A stretch of 64,000 bases of DNA from UBA1351 sp963677625 (GCA_963677625.2 CAXXSW010000002.1:842418-906417); one strand, 5' to 3'; counted from the stretch's first letter, positions 41,779-50,386 are shown. The notes: generated by a model from the sequence alone, not told the origin. Numbers and translations: made by a program.

Positions 41779-41799
41779 ATGTAGTATTTGATACTACAT
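41779..41799. promoter_or_regulatory. Perfect inverted repeat at the start of the PAQR transcript
   Basis: ATGTAGTAT, TTG, ATACTACAT: a 9-bp perfect inverted repeat just downstream of the predicted transcription start. It could be a repressor operator or a 5' mRNA hairpin. Confidence 0.45.
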
Positions 41800-41832
41800 A
41801 AAAAGATTAAGTAGTCTATGTGAGGTGGTACA

Positions 41833-42486
41833 ATGTTAATTAAAATTAAAGATCCTGTTAGTGCATTAACTCATTTTATTGGAGCGATTTTATCATTGGT
41901 GGCTGTTGTAACTTTAGTACAAAGAGCTTTTTTGATGGAAAACATGTTGTATGTATTGGCTTTTGGTATTTTTGGAACTAGTTTAGTCCTTTTATATACA
42001 GCGTCAACTGTTTATCATATAGTAGACCGGCCAGGAAAGGTATCTGGATTACTTAAGCGAATTGATCATATGATGATTTTTGTTTTGATTGCTGGAACCT
42101 ATACACCCGTTTGTTTGATTCCCTTGCAAGCGGCAAATGGTAATTCTCTAGGAATAGGTATGCTTGTAGCAATTTGGTGCACAGCCGTTGTTGGTATTTT
42201 TCTGAAAATTGTTTGGATGAACGCTCCCCGTTGGTTATACACTGGCCAATATATTCTTATGGGTTGGATAGCCATTTTTGCAATCTATCCTCTTTTTGGA
42301 GCTATGACAAGGGCTAGTTTTACATGGATGCTGGCGGGAGGTATTGTATATACAATAGGTGGTATTATCTACGCTAGTAAGTCTAAAATATTTACCTTCA
42401 AAGCTTTTGGATTTCACGAAGTCTTTCATTTGTTTGTATTAGCCGGTTCCTTATGCCATTATTTTATGGTCCTGTCTTTTGCATAG
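41833..42486 (+). CDS. trhA: PAQR / hemolysin III family membrane protein
   Basis: A 217-residue protein with seven membrane segments. Family signatures are the N-terminal DPVSALTHFIGAILS, the segment STVYHIVDR (about 58-66), DHMMIFVLIAGTYTP (about 78-92), and the C-terminal GFHEVFHLFVLAGSLCHY with the zinc-coordinating His residues. Bacterial members are linked to membrane lipid or energy homeostasis; the old hemolysin label rests on a few heterologous tests. The start has GAGGTGG upstream. A perfect inverted repeat near the transcription start suggests control. Confidence 0.93.
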   Translation: MLIKIKDPVSALTHFIGAILSLVAVVTLVQRAFLMENMLYVLAFGIFGTSLVLLYTASTVYHIVDRPGKVSGLLKRIDHMMIFVLIAGTYTPVCLIPLQAANGNSLGIGMLVAIWCTAVVGIFLKIVWMNAPRWLYTGQYILMGWIAIFAIYPLFGAMTRASFTWMLAGGIVYTIGGIIYASKSKIFTFKAFGFHEVFHLFVLAGSLCHYFMVLSFA

Positions 42487-42638
42487 GACTTATTCTTTAT
42501 TAAATGTATTATTATGTTTATGCATTCAATAAGTTTTGAAAAGATAAGAACCATTACATCTTTATAACAACTTTCAACAATTTCCCCTTGCTTTTGTGAT
42601 TTATGGTAAAATAGCTATGAAACGAAAGGAAGGGGTTT

Positions 42639-43217
42639 ATGATGAAAAAAGCTAAATATATATTGGTTCTTTTACTTACACTAACAGTCTTTTCTACAAG
42701 TGTGACAGGAACAACAGATGATGAGTATTTTGCAGGGACAAGGCTTAAGCAGTTAGGTGTATTGAAGGGTTATCCAGATGGTAGCCTTAAATTGGAAAAT
42801 ACAATTAACCGTAGTGAAGTAGCTACCATTATGGTTCGTATTCGTGGTTATGAATCTGAGGTTATTAATCTACCAGGTAAGAATTTTACCGATGTTGCCA
42901 GTGATTTCTGGGCGTCTAATTATATTCAAAACGCATATAAGCTAGGTATTATTCAAGGCTATCCAGAAGGTGCTTTCAAACCTTCGAATTCAATTACTTA
43001 TGCAGAAGTAGTGGCCATTATGGTTGGTGCTCTTGGCTTTAAGGATCAGGTCACAGGAGACTGGCCTTATAATTATATTAATAAGGGTAAAGAATTAGGT
43101 GTCATACCAAAGGAATCAACAGTTGACCCTGGAAAAGTCATTACTCGTGGTGAAATGTCTCTTATTGTTTGGGATACCTTGCTGGTCAAATTAGATGATA
43201 CAAGCATCCTACATTAA
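42639..43217 (+). CDS. SLH-domain surface protein
   Basis: A 192-residue secreted protein. A signal peptide (about 1-24) is followed by S-layer homology repeats: LGVLKGYPDGSLKLENTINR (about 38-57), TDVASDFWASNYIQNAYKLG with IIQGYPEGAFKPSNSITYAE, and a third, more divergent one (WPYNYINKGKELGVIPKEST, about 147-166). SLH repeats bind pyruvylated wall polysaccharide. Apart from these repeats there is almost nothing else, so it may be a minimal wall-binding protein. Two adjacent in-frame ATGs (42639, 42642) follow GGAAGGGG. No terminator is obvious after the gene. Confidence 0.9.
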   Translation: MMKKAKYILVLLLTLTVFSTSVTGTTDDEYFAGTRLKQLGVLKGYPDGSLKLENTINRSEVATIMVRIRGYESEVINLPGKNFTDVASDFWASNYIQNAYKLGIIQGYPEGAFKPSNSITYAEVVAIMVGALGFKDQVTGDWPYNYINKGKELGVIPKESTVDPGKVITRGEMSLIVWDTLLVKLDDTSILH

Positions 43218-43227
43218 GATATAGAAG

Positions 43228-43255
43228 TTGATGGAACAGGTTGTATTTATATAAT
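43228..43255 (+). promoter_or_regulatory. Promoter of the HypE-like gene
   Basis: TTGATG, a 16-bp spacer and TATAAT; a second TATAAT-like element occurs about 11 bp further downstream. Confidence 0.5.
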
Positions 43256-43314
43256 AATGATGGTATAATAATGCAAACTTTAGCAAGATAAAGTAAGTGG
43301 GCTAAGGAGTTAAC

Positions 43315-44310
43315 ATGAAAATAGGCAAGGTATCAGAAACAATTTTAAAGCGCTCAATCTTTAAGCAATTACAGGTAAAAAGAGATGAGGTCATTATCGG
43401 ACCTGGTGTAGGAGAGGACTGTGCAGTTCTTCAGCTAGATGGAGATGAATGTATTGTCCTATCAACAGATCCTATTACAGGAACAAGTGACAATCTTGGT
43501 CAACTAGCCTTTCATATAACTATGAATGATTTAGCAGCAAGTGGCGCTATACCAATAGGACTTATGTTAACGCTCTTGCTTCCTGATGGGTATTCTGAAG
43601 GCCAACTAAAGGCACTTATGAAAGAACTTAATACTTTAGCCAGAGAATATGATGTTCAGATTATTGGTGGACACTCAGAGGTGACTGGTGCGGTTAATCA
43701 ACCCATTATCAGTGTGACAGGTGTGGGTAAGATTTCCAGAAGTAAGGTTATGACCAGAGATGGTATTAAGCCTGGTATGGATATAGTGATGACTAAATGG
43801 GCAGGTATTGAAGGAACTTCAATCCTTGCACATGAAGGCCAAGACCAGTTATTGACTTATTACCGAAAAGAATTAGTTGAAGATGGTAAGAAATTTGCTG
43901 ACTATCTTTCTGTTGTTAAAGACAGTCAGATAGCTATGAAATATAATGTTTATGGTATGCATGATGTTACAGAAGGCGGTATTTTTGGGGCCTTATGGGA
44001 AATTGGAGAAAAAGCCGGACTTGGGTTAATTGTCAATCAGGATTTGATTCCTGTTAGGCAAGAAACTATTGAGATTTGTGAGTATTTTGACTTGAATCCA
44101 TATATGCTGATTGGGAGTGGTTCTCTTCTTATTATCACTGATGAAAGTCAGGCTCTGATTGAGGAGCTTGAGGCCAATGGTATTCATGGAAAAGTTATTG
44201 GTCAAACCACATCAGGTAATCATAAACAGATACGATTTAATGATATAATGCGTTCAATAGCACCAGCTAAATCAGATGAACTTTATAAGGGGCTTGAACG
44301 GATTAAATAA
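43315..44310 (+). CDS. AIR synthase-related protein, HypE-like
   Basis: A 331-residue protein of the PurM/HypE/ThiL superfamily, ATP-binding enzymes that act on a range of small molecules. The N-terminal half has GPGVGEDCAVL (about 30-40), VLSTDPITG (about 48-56), and MNDLAASGAIPIGLMLTLLL (about 70-89); GGHSEVTGAVNQPIISVT lies at about 121-138. The C-terminal half has GMHDVTEGGIFGALWEI (about 217-233). It lacks the C-terminal Cys used by true HypE, since it ends in KGLERIK. No hydrogenase genes are near, so the substrate is unknown. The Lrp regulator and aminotransferase downstream may be in the same unit. Confidence 0.85.
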   Translation: MKIGKVSETILKRSIFKQLQVKRDEVIIGPGVGEDCAVLQLDGDECIVLSTDPITGTSDNLGQLAFHITMNDLAASGAIPIGLMLTLLLPDGYSEGQLKALMKELNTLAREYDVQIIGGHSEVTGAVNQPIISVTGVGKISRSKVMTRDGIKPGMDIVMTKWAGIEGTSILAHEGQDQLLTYYRKELVEDGKKFADYLSVVKDSQIAMKYNVYGMHDVTEGGIFGALWEIGEKAGLGLIVNQDLIPVRQETIEICEYFDLNPYMLIGSGSLLIITDESQALIEELEANGIHGKVIGQTTSGNHKQIRFNDIMRSIAPAKSDELYKGLERIK

Positions 44311-44343
44311 ATTAGCCAAAAGGCAAAAAACGGAGGTAATACA

Positions 44344-44826
44344 ATGAAAGAAACAATATTGAAAGCAATTGAAAATAATGCCCAAAGATCGGTTACAGAC
44401 TTAGCCGCCATGTTGGGAGCCTCCGAAGCCGCCATCGCCGATGAATTGACAGCTATGGAAAAAGATGGTCTTATTTGTGGTTACCATACTTTGATTAACT
44501 GGGATAAGACTAGTACAGATAAAGTAACAGCATTAATTGAGGTGAAGGTGACTCCTCAACGAGGTGAAGGCTTTGATAAGATTGCCAAACGCATATATCT
44601 TTTTGATGAAGTACGTGCAGTTTATCTTATGTCCGGTGGATTTGATTTAACGGTTATAATTGAAGGAGCGACCATGAAGGAAGTAGCTTTATTTGTGGGG
44701 CAAAAATTGGCACCTTTAGAAGCCGTATTATCCACGGCAACACATTTTGTTCTTAAGAAATATAAAGATTATGGAATTATACTAGAAAAAGAGCAGAAGG
44801 ATGAAAGGATGGCAATTACACCATGA
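44344..44826 (+). CDS. Lrp/AsnC family transcription regulator
   Basis: A 160-residue regulator with an N-terminal helix-turn-helix (about 1-55; RSVTDLAAMLGASEAAIADEL and MEKDGLICGYHTLIN) and a C-terminal RAM/AsnC ligand domain (about 65-145; ALIEVKVTP, VYLMSGGFDLTVIIEG). Proteins of this family respond to amino acids. The gene overlaps the aminotransferase start by 4 bp (ATGA), a pairing that is common in clostridia, so it probably controls that enzyme in response to its substrate (inference). The ribosome site is GGAGG, 7 nt upstream. Confidence 0.92.
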   Translation: MKETILKAIENNAQRSVTDLAAMLGASEAAIADELTAMEKDGLICGYHTLINWDKTSTDKVTALIEVKVTPQRGEGFDKIAKRIYLFDEVRAVYLMSGGFDLTVIIEGATMKEVALFVGQKLAPLEAVLSTATHFVLKKYKDYGIILEKEQKDERMAITP

Positions 44827-45995
44827 TAAAAAAAGAGCTGAATAGAGTTGCAAGTAATATACCACCATCAGGAATCCGTAAGTTTTTCGATATAGTAACA
44901 ACAATGGAAGATGCTATTTCCCTTGGTGTTGGTGAACCTGACTTTGATACACCTTGGCACATTCGGGAAGAAGGTATTTATTCTCTGGAAAAAGGTAAGA
45001 CTTTTTACACATCTAATGCTGGACTTTTTGAGTTGAGGGAAGAAATCTGTAATTATCAAAAGCGAAGATTTGGACTTGAATATGATTATATGACTGAGTC
45101 CATCGTTACAGTTGGTGGTAGTGAGGGTATAGATGTTACCCTTAGAGCAATCTGTAATCCAGGAGATGAGATTTTAGTTCCTGAACCATCATTTGTCTGC
45201 TATAAACCTTGTGTTGCTTTTACTGGAGCAAAACCAGTACCAATTCCTTTACAAGCTAAAAATGATTTCAGATTGACAAGAGAAGAAGTAGAAGCCTATC
45301 TGACCCCTAATACCAAGGCTATTTTGATATCCTTTCCAAGCAATCCTACGGGAGCCTTTATGAGCAAGGAAGATTTGCAGCCTATAGCGGATGTAGCTAT
45401 TGAGCATGATCTATTGGTTATCAGTGATGAAATATATGCAGAGCTTACTTATGAGGGGGTTCATACCAGCATTGCTGAACTTCCGGGAATGAGAGAGCGG
45501 ACTATTCTTGTTAGTGGTTTCTCAAAGGCTTATGCTATGACAGGTTGGCGTATTGGTTATGTTTTAGGACCTGAATATATTATGGATGTTATGAAAAAGA
45601 TTCATCAATATGCTATTATGTGTTCACCGACTACTAGTCAATATGCCGCTCTTGAAGCTGCTAAAAATGGTGATAAGGATATAGAAGAAATGAAAGTAGC
45701 CTATAACCAAAGAAGGCGCTTTATGGTTGATTCCTTTAATAAAATGGGCTTAACCTGTTTTGAACCAAAAGGAGCTTTTTATATATTTCCATCTATCAAA
45801 AGTACTGGCTTATCTTCAGAAGAGTTTGCAACTGAACTTCTGATGGAAGAGAAGGTGGCTGTTGTACCGGGAACTGCCTTTGGTGACTCAGGTGAAGGCT
45901 TTATTAGGTGTTCTTATGCTTCTAGTATTGATGAGTTGAAACTTGCAGTGAAAAGAATTGAAAGCTTTATAGAAAAGAGAAAGATAAAACGGTGA
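44823..45995 (+). CDS. PLP-dependent aminotransferase, class I/II
   Basis: A 390-residue fold-type I aminotransferase. Visible signatures are LGVGEPDFDTPWHI (about 36-49), the cofactor Asp/Tyr region ISDEIYAELTYEG (about 200-212), the PLP Lys in VSGFSKAYAMTGWRIGY (about 229-245), and the C-terminal carboxylate-binding Arg in GFIRCSYASS (about 358-367). The pattern fits the aspartate/aromatic (PatA-like) aminotransferases of Firmicutes; substrate range is unresolved. Expression is coupled to the Lrp-type regulator upstream. The stop overlaps the start of the DUF188 gene (GTGA). Confidence 0.93.
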   Translation: MIKKELNRVASNIPPSGIRKFFDIVTTMEDAISLGVGEPDFDTPWHIREEGIYSLEKGKTFYTSNAGLFELREEICNYQKRRFGLEYDYMTESIVTVGGSEGIDVTLRAICNPGDEILVPEPSFVCYKPCVAFTGAKPVPIPLQAKNDFRLTREEVEAYLTPNTKAILISFPSNPTGAFMSKEDLQPIADVAIEHDLLVISDEIYAELTYEGVHTSIAELPGMRERTILVSGFSKAYAMTGWRIGYVLGPEYIMDVMKKIHQYAIMCSPTTSQYAALEAAKNGDKDIEEMKVAYNQRRRFMVDSFNKMGLTCFEPKGAFYIFPSIKSTGLSSEEFATELLMEEKVAVVPGTAFGDSGEGFIRCSYASSIDELKLAVKRIESFIEKRKIKR

Positions 45996-46456
45996 AGATT
46001 CTAGTTGATGCTGATGCCTGTCCAGTTAAGGAAGAAATTATGACCCTTGGACAAAGATACAATCTTTCGGTGATCTTTTTTGTAAATCTTAGTCATGAGA
46101 TAAAACCTTGGTATGGTCAGGTTGTTCGTGTTGATCAAGGGGCTGACTCAGTCGACCTGAAATTAATAAATCATATGGAAGCCGGAGACATTGTTGTATC
46201 TGGTGATTATGGAGTTGCGACGTTAGCGCTGGCGAGAGGTGGATATGTATTGAAACATAACGGAGTAGCTATAAATAGTGATAATGTGGACCTCCTAATG
46301 TTTGAAAGACATATGTCAAGAAAAGTCAGGAGCCAAGGGAAAAGACGACAAAATCGCCACAAAGGACCTAGCCCAAAAAAAAGAACATCAGAGGATGATA
46401 AAAATTTCTTAAAGTCCCTTGATAATCTAATTAAGAGTTTAGTAATTGATCTTTAA
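45992..46456 (+). CDS. YaiI/YqxD family protein (DUF188)
   Basis: A 154-residue protein with the family start ILVDADACPVKEEI (NYN/PIN-like nuclease fold), the HEIKPW segment, VDQGADSVDLKLIN (about 48-61), and VVSGDYGVATLAL (about 67-79). The C-terminal tail (about 105-135) is rich in Arg and Lys, suggesting nucleic-acid contact. The acidic residues resemble a PIN-type active site, but the biochemical role of the family is not established. The start is GTG, overlapping the aminotransferase stop. A shared terminator follows. Confidence 0.9.
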   Translation: MKILVDADACPVKEEIMTLGQRYNLSVIFFVNLSHEIKPWYGQVVRVDQGADSVDLKLINHMEAGDIVVSGDYGVATLALARGGYVLKHNGVAINSDNVDLLMFERHMSRKVRSQGKRRQNRHKGPSPKKRTSEDDKNFLKSLDNLIKSLVIDL

Positions 46457-46525
46457 ATTCAATGAGTAGGATTTATTGACAGATGGTAGGCAATAATCCT
46501 TACAGATTTTCATAAAAATAAGCAG

Positions 46526-46553
46526 TAAAAATGAGCCTCTAGGCTCATTTTTG
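46526..46553. terminator. Bidirectional terminator between DUF188 and perR-like genes
   Basis: An 11-bp stem (AAAAATGAGCC / GGCTCATTTTT) with a TCTA loop. A/T runs on both sides serve the converging genes. Confidence 0.85.
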
Positions 46554-46584
46554 CTACTCGTTTTAGTTTGCTACTGCTTTAGTT

Positions 46585-47001
46585 CTAATTCTTAGCCTTG
46601 CATTCTTTGCAAGTACCATAGAAATACACCTTCTCACTGACAATCTCAAAATCAGTTTCCTGTTGAATTTGTTCTTTAAATCCATCTAGAGAATTTGTGT
46701 GCAAATCCATTACTTTACCGCAGTTACAACATATCATGTGAGGATGTGATTTAACTGTTGCATCGTATCTTGAACTGTCATCGCCTACATTCAATTCTGT
46801 TGCTAATTCTGCTTTTTTCAAAGCATCTAATGTCTTATATACTGTAGCTAAACTCATGGTTGGATGAGTATGTCTTAGAGCAGTATATATATCTTCGGCT
46901 GTGGGATGAGATGTAGTATCATAGAGAACTTTATAGATGGCTAACCGTTGTGGTGTGACTTTTAACTTCTTGGATTTTAAAATCTCAGCTAATTTTTCCA
47001 T
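46585..47001 (-). CDS. perR: Fur family regulator, PerR-like
   Basis: A 138-residue metal-dependent regulator. The N-terminal winged helix includes KVTPQRLAIYKVL and SLATVYKTLDALKKA. The metal site shows RYDATVKSHPHMIC (Asp and two His) and GKVMDLH; two CxxC pairs (CCNCG and CKECK) form the structural zinc site. The Asp of RYD favours the peroxide sensor PerR over iron-sensing Fur, but Fur or Zur cannot be excluded. It is monocistronic with a canonical promoter at 47051-47079 whose -35 box overlaps a 14-bp palindrome. In anaerobes PerR represses oxygen-defence genes; none adjoins it. Confidence 0.87.
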   Translation of the reverse strand: MEKLAEILKSKKLKVTPQRLAIYKVLYDTTSHPTAEDIYTALRHTHPTMSLATVYKTLDALKKAELATELNVGDDSSRYDATVKSHPHMICCNCGKVMDLHTNSLDGFKEQIQQETDFEIVSEKVYFYGTCKECKAKN

Positions 47002-47050
47002 CTGACACCTCTTCCTATAAAAGAATTAATATTACCTAATAGTATATATT

Positions 47051-47079
47051 ATAATATATTACTTTTCACTAATTGTCAA
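47051..47079 (-). promoter_or_regulatory. Promoter of the perR-like gene
   Basis: On the minus strand: a perfect TTGACA, a 17-bp spacer and TATTAT. Confidence 0.65.
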
Positions 47080-47089
47080 GTATACTTGA
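47076..47089. promoter_or_regulatory. 14-bp palindrome over the perR-like promoter
   Basis: TCAAGTATACTTGA, a perfect palindrome overlapping the -35 element. It is not a standard Per-box or Fur-box by eye. Confidence 0.45.
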
Positions 47090-47195
47090 TTTTAAGGTAC
47101 TTAGCAAGCTTTTTTTATAGATACTTTTTTTTCTTATATATCTATAACTGTATTTGAATAGAATGTTAACTTTTATCCTATTCGTTCATAATCGC

Positions 47196-47224
47196 TTGTT
47201 TAGGACACATAAGAATGTTAAAAT
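47196..47224 (+). promoter_or_regulatory. Promoter of cheX
   Basis: TTGTTT, a 17-bp spacer and TAAAAT, about 30 bp before the start codon, which has a strong AAGGAGG ribosome site. Confidence 0.5.
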
Positions 47225-47256
47225 ATTCTTAGACAATTTTATAAGGAGGATGAAAA

Positions 47257-47730
47257 ATGGCTCAAATTAATGTTGAATATATTAATCCGTTTATCAGTGC
47301 AGCACAAACCGTTTTAAAGGACTTTTGCCAAATTGAATCAACAATGGGTAAACCTTATTTAAAACAAGCAACCTATGAAGGGGACTTGTTGGCTGTTATT
47401 GTTGGTATCACAGGCGTTCTAAAAGGACAGGTTATTTTGACACTTGAAGAAGGTACAGCATGTGATATCGCATCTCATATGATGATGGGAATGCAGGTGC
47501 CGGAATTGAATGATATGGCAAAAAGTGCTATTGGAGAACTTTGTAATATGATACTTGGTAATGCTGCAACTATTTTCTCAACTAAGAACATTGCTCTTGA
47601 TATTACACCACCAACCTTGACACAAGGAACTAATTTAAGTTTTTCAGTCAGTGATTCCAAAACAATTTGTGTGCCACTAGAATATGATGATAAGTCATTT
47701 GAAATCAACATAGCCATTAAAGACGCATAA
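47257..47730 (+). CDS. cheX: Chemotaxis protein CheX
   Basis: CheX dephosphorylates the response regulator CheY-P, adapting flagellar motor signalling in the cytoplasm. The 157-residue length and the start VEYINPFISAAQTVLKDF are typical. The CheC/CheX-FliY signature is SAIGELCNMILGNAAT (about 89-104), in which the Glu and Asn (ExxN) form the phosphatase site. Only one such motif is present, as in CheX rather than CheC. No other chemotaxis genes are in the window. Its stop overlaps the start of trmL (TAATG). Confidence 0.9.
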   Translation: MAQINVEYINPFISAAQTVLKDFCQIESTMGKPYLKQATYEGDLLAVIVGITGVLKGQVILTLEEGTACDIASHMMMGMQVPELNDMAKSAIGELCNMILGNAATIFSTKNIALDITPPTLTQGTNLSFSVSDSKTICVPLEYDDKSFEINIAIKDA

Positions 47731-48218
47731 TGAATATAGTTTTATTAGAACCAGAAATTCCATATAATACTGGGAATATTGGGCGGACCTGTGTGACAAC
47801 CGGTTCGTCTCTTCATATTATTAAACCAATAGGCTTTAGTCTAGATGAGAAGAGTGTAAGACGAGCGGGTCTTGATTATTGGAAGCACTTAGATCTTCAT
47901 GTCTATGAGAGTTTTGAAGCCTTTATGAGTAAGAATAACAATCCAAGAGTTTTTATGGGAACAACAAAAGCCAAGCAAAGATATGATCAAGTTGCATATG
48001 ATAAGGACTCCTTTATCATGTTCGGAAAAGAAAGTGCTGGAATACCGGAAGAACTTTTGTTGCTCCATAAAGAGGATTGTATACGTATTCCTATGATTGC
48101 CGATACAAGATCATTGAATTTGTCAAATGCAGCTGCTATAGTCTTATATGAAGCTCTGAGACAGGTAGATTTTGAAGGGTTAGAAAACGAAGGGCAGCTT
48201 CACCGCTACAAGTGGTAG
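47730..48218 (+). CDS. trmL: tRNA (cytidine(34)-2'-O)-methyltransferase
   Basis: A SPOUT-class methyltransferase that 2'-O-methylates the wobble base of tRNA-Leu isoacceptors using S-adenosylmethionine. The 162-residue protein has the family start IVLLEPEIPYNTGNIGRTC and the trefoil-knot motifs FGKESAGIPEELL (about 98-110) and IPMIADTRSLNLSNAAAI (about 119-136). The start codon overlaps the cheX stop (TAATG), so it is translationally coupled. It converges on the two-component kinase gene only 22 bp away, and a GGCAGCT/AGCTGCC hairpin spans its end. Confidence 0.94.
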   Translation: MNIVLLEPEIPYNTGNIGRTCVTTGSSLHIIKPIGFSLDEKSVRRAGLDYWKHLDLHVYESFEAFMSKNNNPRVFMGTTKAKQRYDQVAYDKDSFIMFGKESAGIPEELLLLHKEDCIRIPMIADTRSLNLSNAAAIVLYEALRQVDFEGLENEGQLHRYKW

Positions 48219-48240
48219 GATGAGCTGCCTTAAATATTAT

Positions 48241-49668
48241 TTATTCCACAGGAGGTACTTCCGGCGTCAAGGTAAAGATGAAGGTAGTACCTTTTCCTAA
48301 TTGACTATAAACGTTAATGGTTTCATCATGGGCCTTCATGATTTCTCTAACTATGGAAAGGCCTAGACCAACTCCTTTCTTGTCTTTTCCTCTAGAGCGA
48401 TCTGCTTTGTGGAACCTTGTCCATATATGCTTGACATCTTCTTCACTGATACCTGGACCTGTATCTGCGATTTTTATGTTGATCTTGTCATCAACCAATG
48501 ATGTTTCAACAATAATTTCATCACCGTCAGAGCAAAATTTGATGGCATTATCTAGTAAGTTAGTAATAACTCTGTTGATTTGATTAAAATCAGCGTTTAC
48601 AAAAATGTCTTGCTTTTCAATAAGTAGAGTTAAGTTAATGCCTTTTTCGATAATTTTTTGTTCAAATTGAAGAAGAATGTTTCTAATAGTTTCATGAAGA
48701 TCGAATATTTCTTTTTCGGGTTTCAAGACCTCATTTTCCATTTTGGTCAATAGTAGAATGTCATTGGTCAGTTTAGTCAGTCGATCCGATTCGTTAAGAA
48801 CTACATTCAAGTACTTCTCCTGGCGTTCAGGGGGGATGGTCCCATCCATGATAGCTTGGACATAACCTTTTATAGAGGTTAAAGGTGAACGAAAATCATG
48901 ACTAATGTTAGCAATGAAATCTTTTCTTAAATCTTCTAATTTTTCCAGTTCTTCAGCCATATAATTCATGTTTTTTGCTAAAAGTATCGTTTCATTACTG
49001 AAAGAATTGGGTTCAATCCTGGCAGAAAAATTACCACTGGCAATTTCCGTTGCTGTATAATTGAAGGAACGAAAGGTTTGGGCAATGCTCCTTGAAAATA
49101 CCCAAGTAGATACAAAAGTAACTAAAATGATTATGAGCAAGCAAATTAATGTTAGATTATAAACATAGGTAATATCCTGACGGATTGACGGATAAGGACT
49201 GTACATAATCAGTTTGGCTTTCATCATACCTTCATATTCAATCGGCTCAACAACACTGATGACACTTTCTTCGTCATAGGGCTTAAAATCCCCAATAGAA
49301 GTGTAGGTCTCAATAAGTGGCTCATCTAATATGGGGTGAATGAGAGTCTCCCCAAGAAGGCTTTCGTGAGTTGAGACCGAATCATATGTTACCTTATCGG
49401 CTAAATCCAGAATCAAAATACGTGTACCAGTATGATGGGCAACATTACCTGTTTCATATTCAAACTTAGAAACTTCAGACATGTTTAGTTCATAGGTATC
49501 TATATATTTTTCTTCTATGCTGTTGGTTTCTTTAATCATTGTCCTAAACTTACTGGAGACAAAGTGGTCAGTTAAGACCTGAGTGAAAACACCAAATAGC
49601 AAGAGAAATATGACGAATATTGTTAATGCATATATGGCAAAAAATTTGCCTGAGAATGTCTTAAACAT
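48241..49668 (-). CDS. Sensor histidine kinase with HAMP domain
   Basis: A 475-residue membrane kinase. Two membrane segments (about 8-28 and 168-190) flank an extracytoplasmic sensor domain of about 140 residues. A HAMP domain follows (about 190-245), then the HisKA helix with the phospho-acceptor His in ANISHDFRSPLTSIKGY (about 255-271), an N-box (LLDNAIKFC), G1 (IADTGPGISEED), F-box and G2 (GVGLGLSIVREI). It ends a minus-strand operon: acetyltransferase, mutS2, response regulator, kinase. Its partner is the OmpR-type regulator 17 bp upstream. The pair resembles cell-envelope two-component systems; the signal is unknown. Confidence 0.93.
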   Translation of the reverse strand: MFKTFSGKFFAIYALTIFVIFLLLFGVFTQVLTDHFVSSKFRTMIKETNSIEEKYIDTYELNMSEVSKFEYETGNVAHHTGTRILILDLADKVTYDSVSTHESLLGETLIHPILDEPLIETYTSIGDFKPYDEESVISVVEPIEYEGMMKAKLIMYSPYPSIRQDITYVYNLTLICLLIIILVTFVSTWVFSRSIAQTFRSFNYTATEIASGNFSARIEPNSFSNETILLAKNMNYMAEELEKLEDLRKDFIANISHDFRSPLTSIKGYVQAIMDGTIPPERQEKYLNVVLNESDRLTKLTNDILLLTKMENEVLKPEKEIFDLHETIRNILLQFEQKIIEKGINLTLLIEKQDIFVNADFNQINRVITNLLDNAIKFCSDGDEIIVETSLVDDKINIKIADTGPGISEEDVKHIWTRFHKADRSRGKDKKGVGLGLSIVREIMKAHDETINVYSQLGKGTTFIFTLTPEVPPVE

Positions 49669-49685
49669 AGTCCTCTCCAGTTGGT

Positions 49686-50369
49686 TTATTTGACTTCAAA
49701 TTTATATCCGATACCCCAAACAGTTTTGAGTCCCCAAAAGTCGTTTTCACTGATTTTTTCACGAATACGTTTAACGTGAACATCAACTGTTCTTGTATCT
49801 CCTATATATTCATATCCCCAGATCCTATCTAAAAGTTGTTCCCTTGTGAAAACCTGGTTAGGGTTGGAAGCAAGATAATAGAGGAGTTCCAGCTCCTTTG
49901 GAGGCATCTCTATCTTTGCTTCATCGTGAGTTACACTATAATTACTAAGATTAATTGTCAGGTTAGGCAGATTGATTTGCTTGCCCTTGTTTTCCTTGGG
50001 AGTATACCGTCTAAGAACAGCTTTAACCCGTGCTGTCAGCTCTTTGGTATCGAAAGGTTTAACCATATAGTCGTCAGCACCAAGTTCAAGACCGAGAATC
50101 TTATCAAAAGTTTCACCTTTGGCTGTCAGCATAATGATTGGAACTGTTGACGTTTGTCGTACTTCCTTACAGACATCATATCCGTCTTTACCCGGCAGCA
50201 TCAGGTCTAAAAGGACTAAGTTTGGATTAAAGCTTTTAACGGCTTCAAGAACATCATTACCATTGTCTACAATTTTAGTTGCATAATTTTCTTTCTCCAG
50301 ATAGAGTGATATGAGTTCACTGATATTCTCATCATCATCTACGATTAAAATTTTGATTTTAGTTTCCAT
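49686..50369 (-). CDS. OmpR/PhoB family response regulator
   Basis: A 227-residue regulator. The receiver domain (1-120) has Asp11/Asp12/Asp13, the phospho-acceptor Asp in LVLLDLMLPGKDG (about 55) and the Lys of YMVKPFD. The C-terminal winged helix (about 130-225) ends with VKRIREKISENDFWGLKTVWGIGYKFE, with the recognition region TRTVDVHVKRIREKI. It is encoded between mutS2 (17 bp) and its cognate kinase (17 bp). Phosphorylation by that kinase would control its DNA binding; target promoters are unknown. Confidence 0.94.
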   Translation of the reverse strand: METKIKILIVDDDENISELISLYLEKENYATKIVDNGNDVLEAVKSFNPNLVLLDLMLPGKDGYDVCKEVRQTSTVPIIMLTAKGETFDKILGLELGADDYMVKPFDTKELTARVKAVLRRYTPKENKGKQINLPNLTINLSNYSVTHDEAKIEMPPKELELLYYLASNPNQVFTREQLLDRIWGYEYIGDTRTVDVHVKRIREKISENDFWGLKTVWGIGYKFEVK

Positions 50370-50386
50370 AACTTTTCTCCTCTTCC

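Noticed and set aside
48188..48236. GGCAGCT/AGCTGCC hairpin at the trmL/kinase junction as terminator
   Set aside because: The stem is good but there is no T-run on either strand, and one arm is inside the coding sequence. It may slow convergent transcription, but I do not list it as a terminator.
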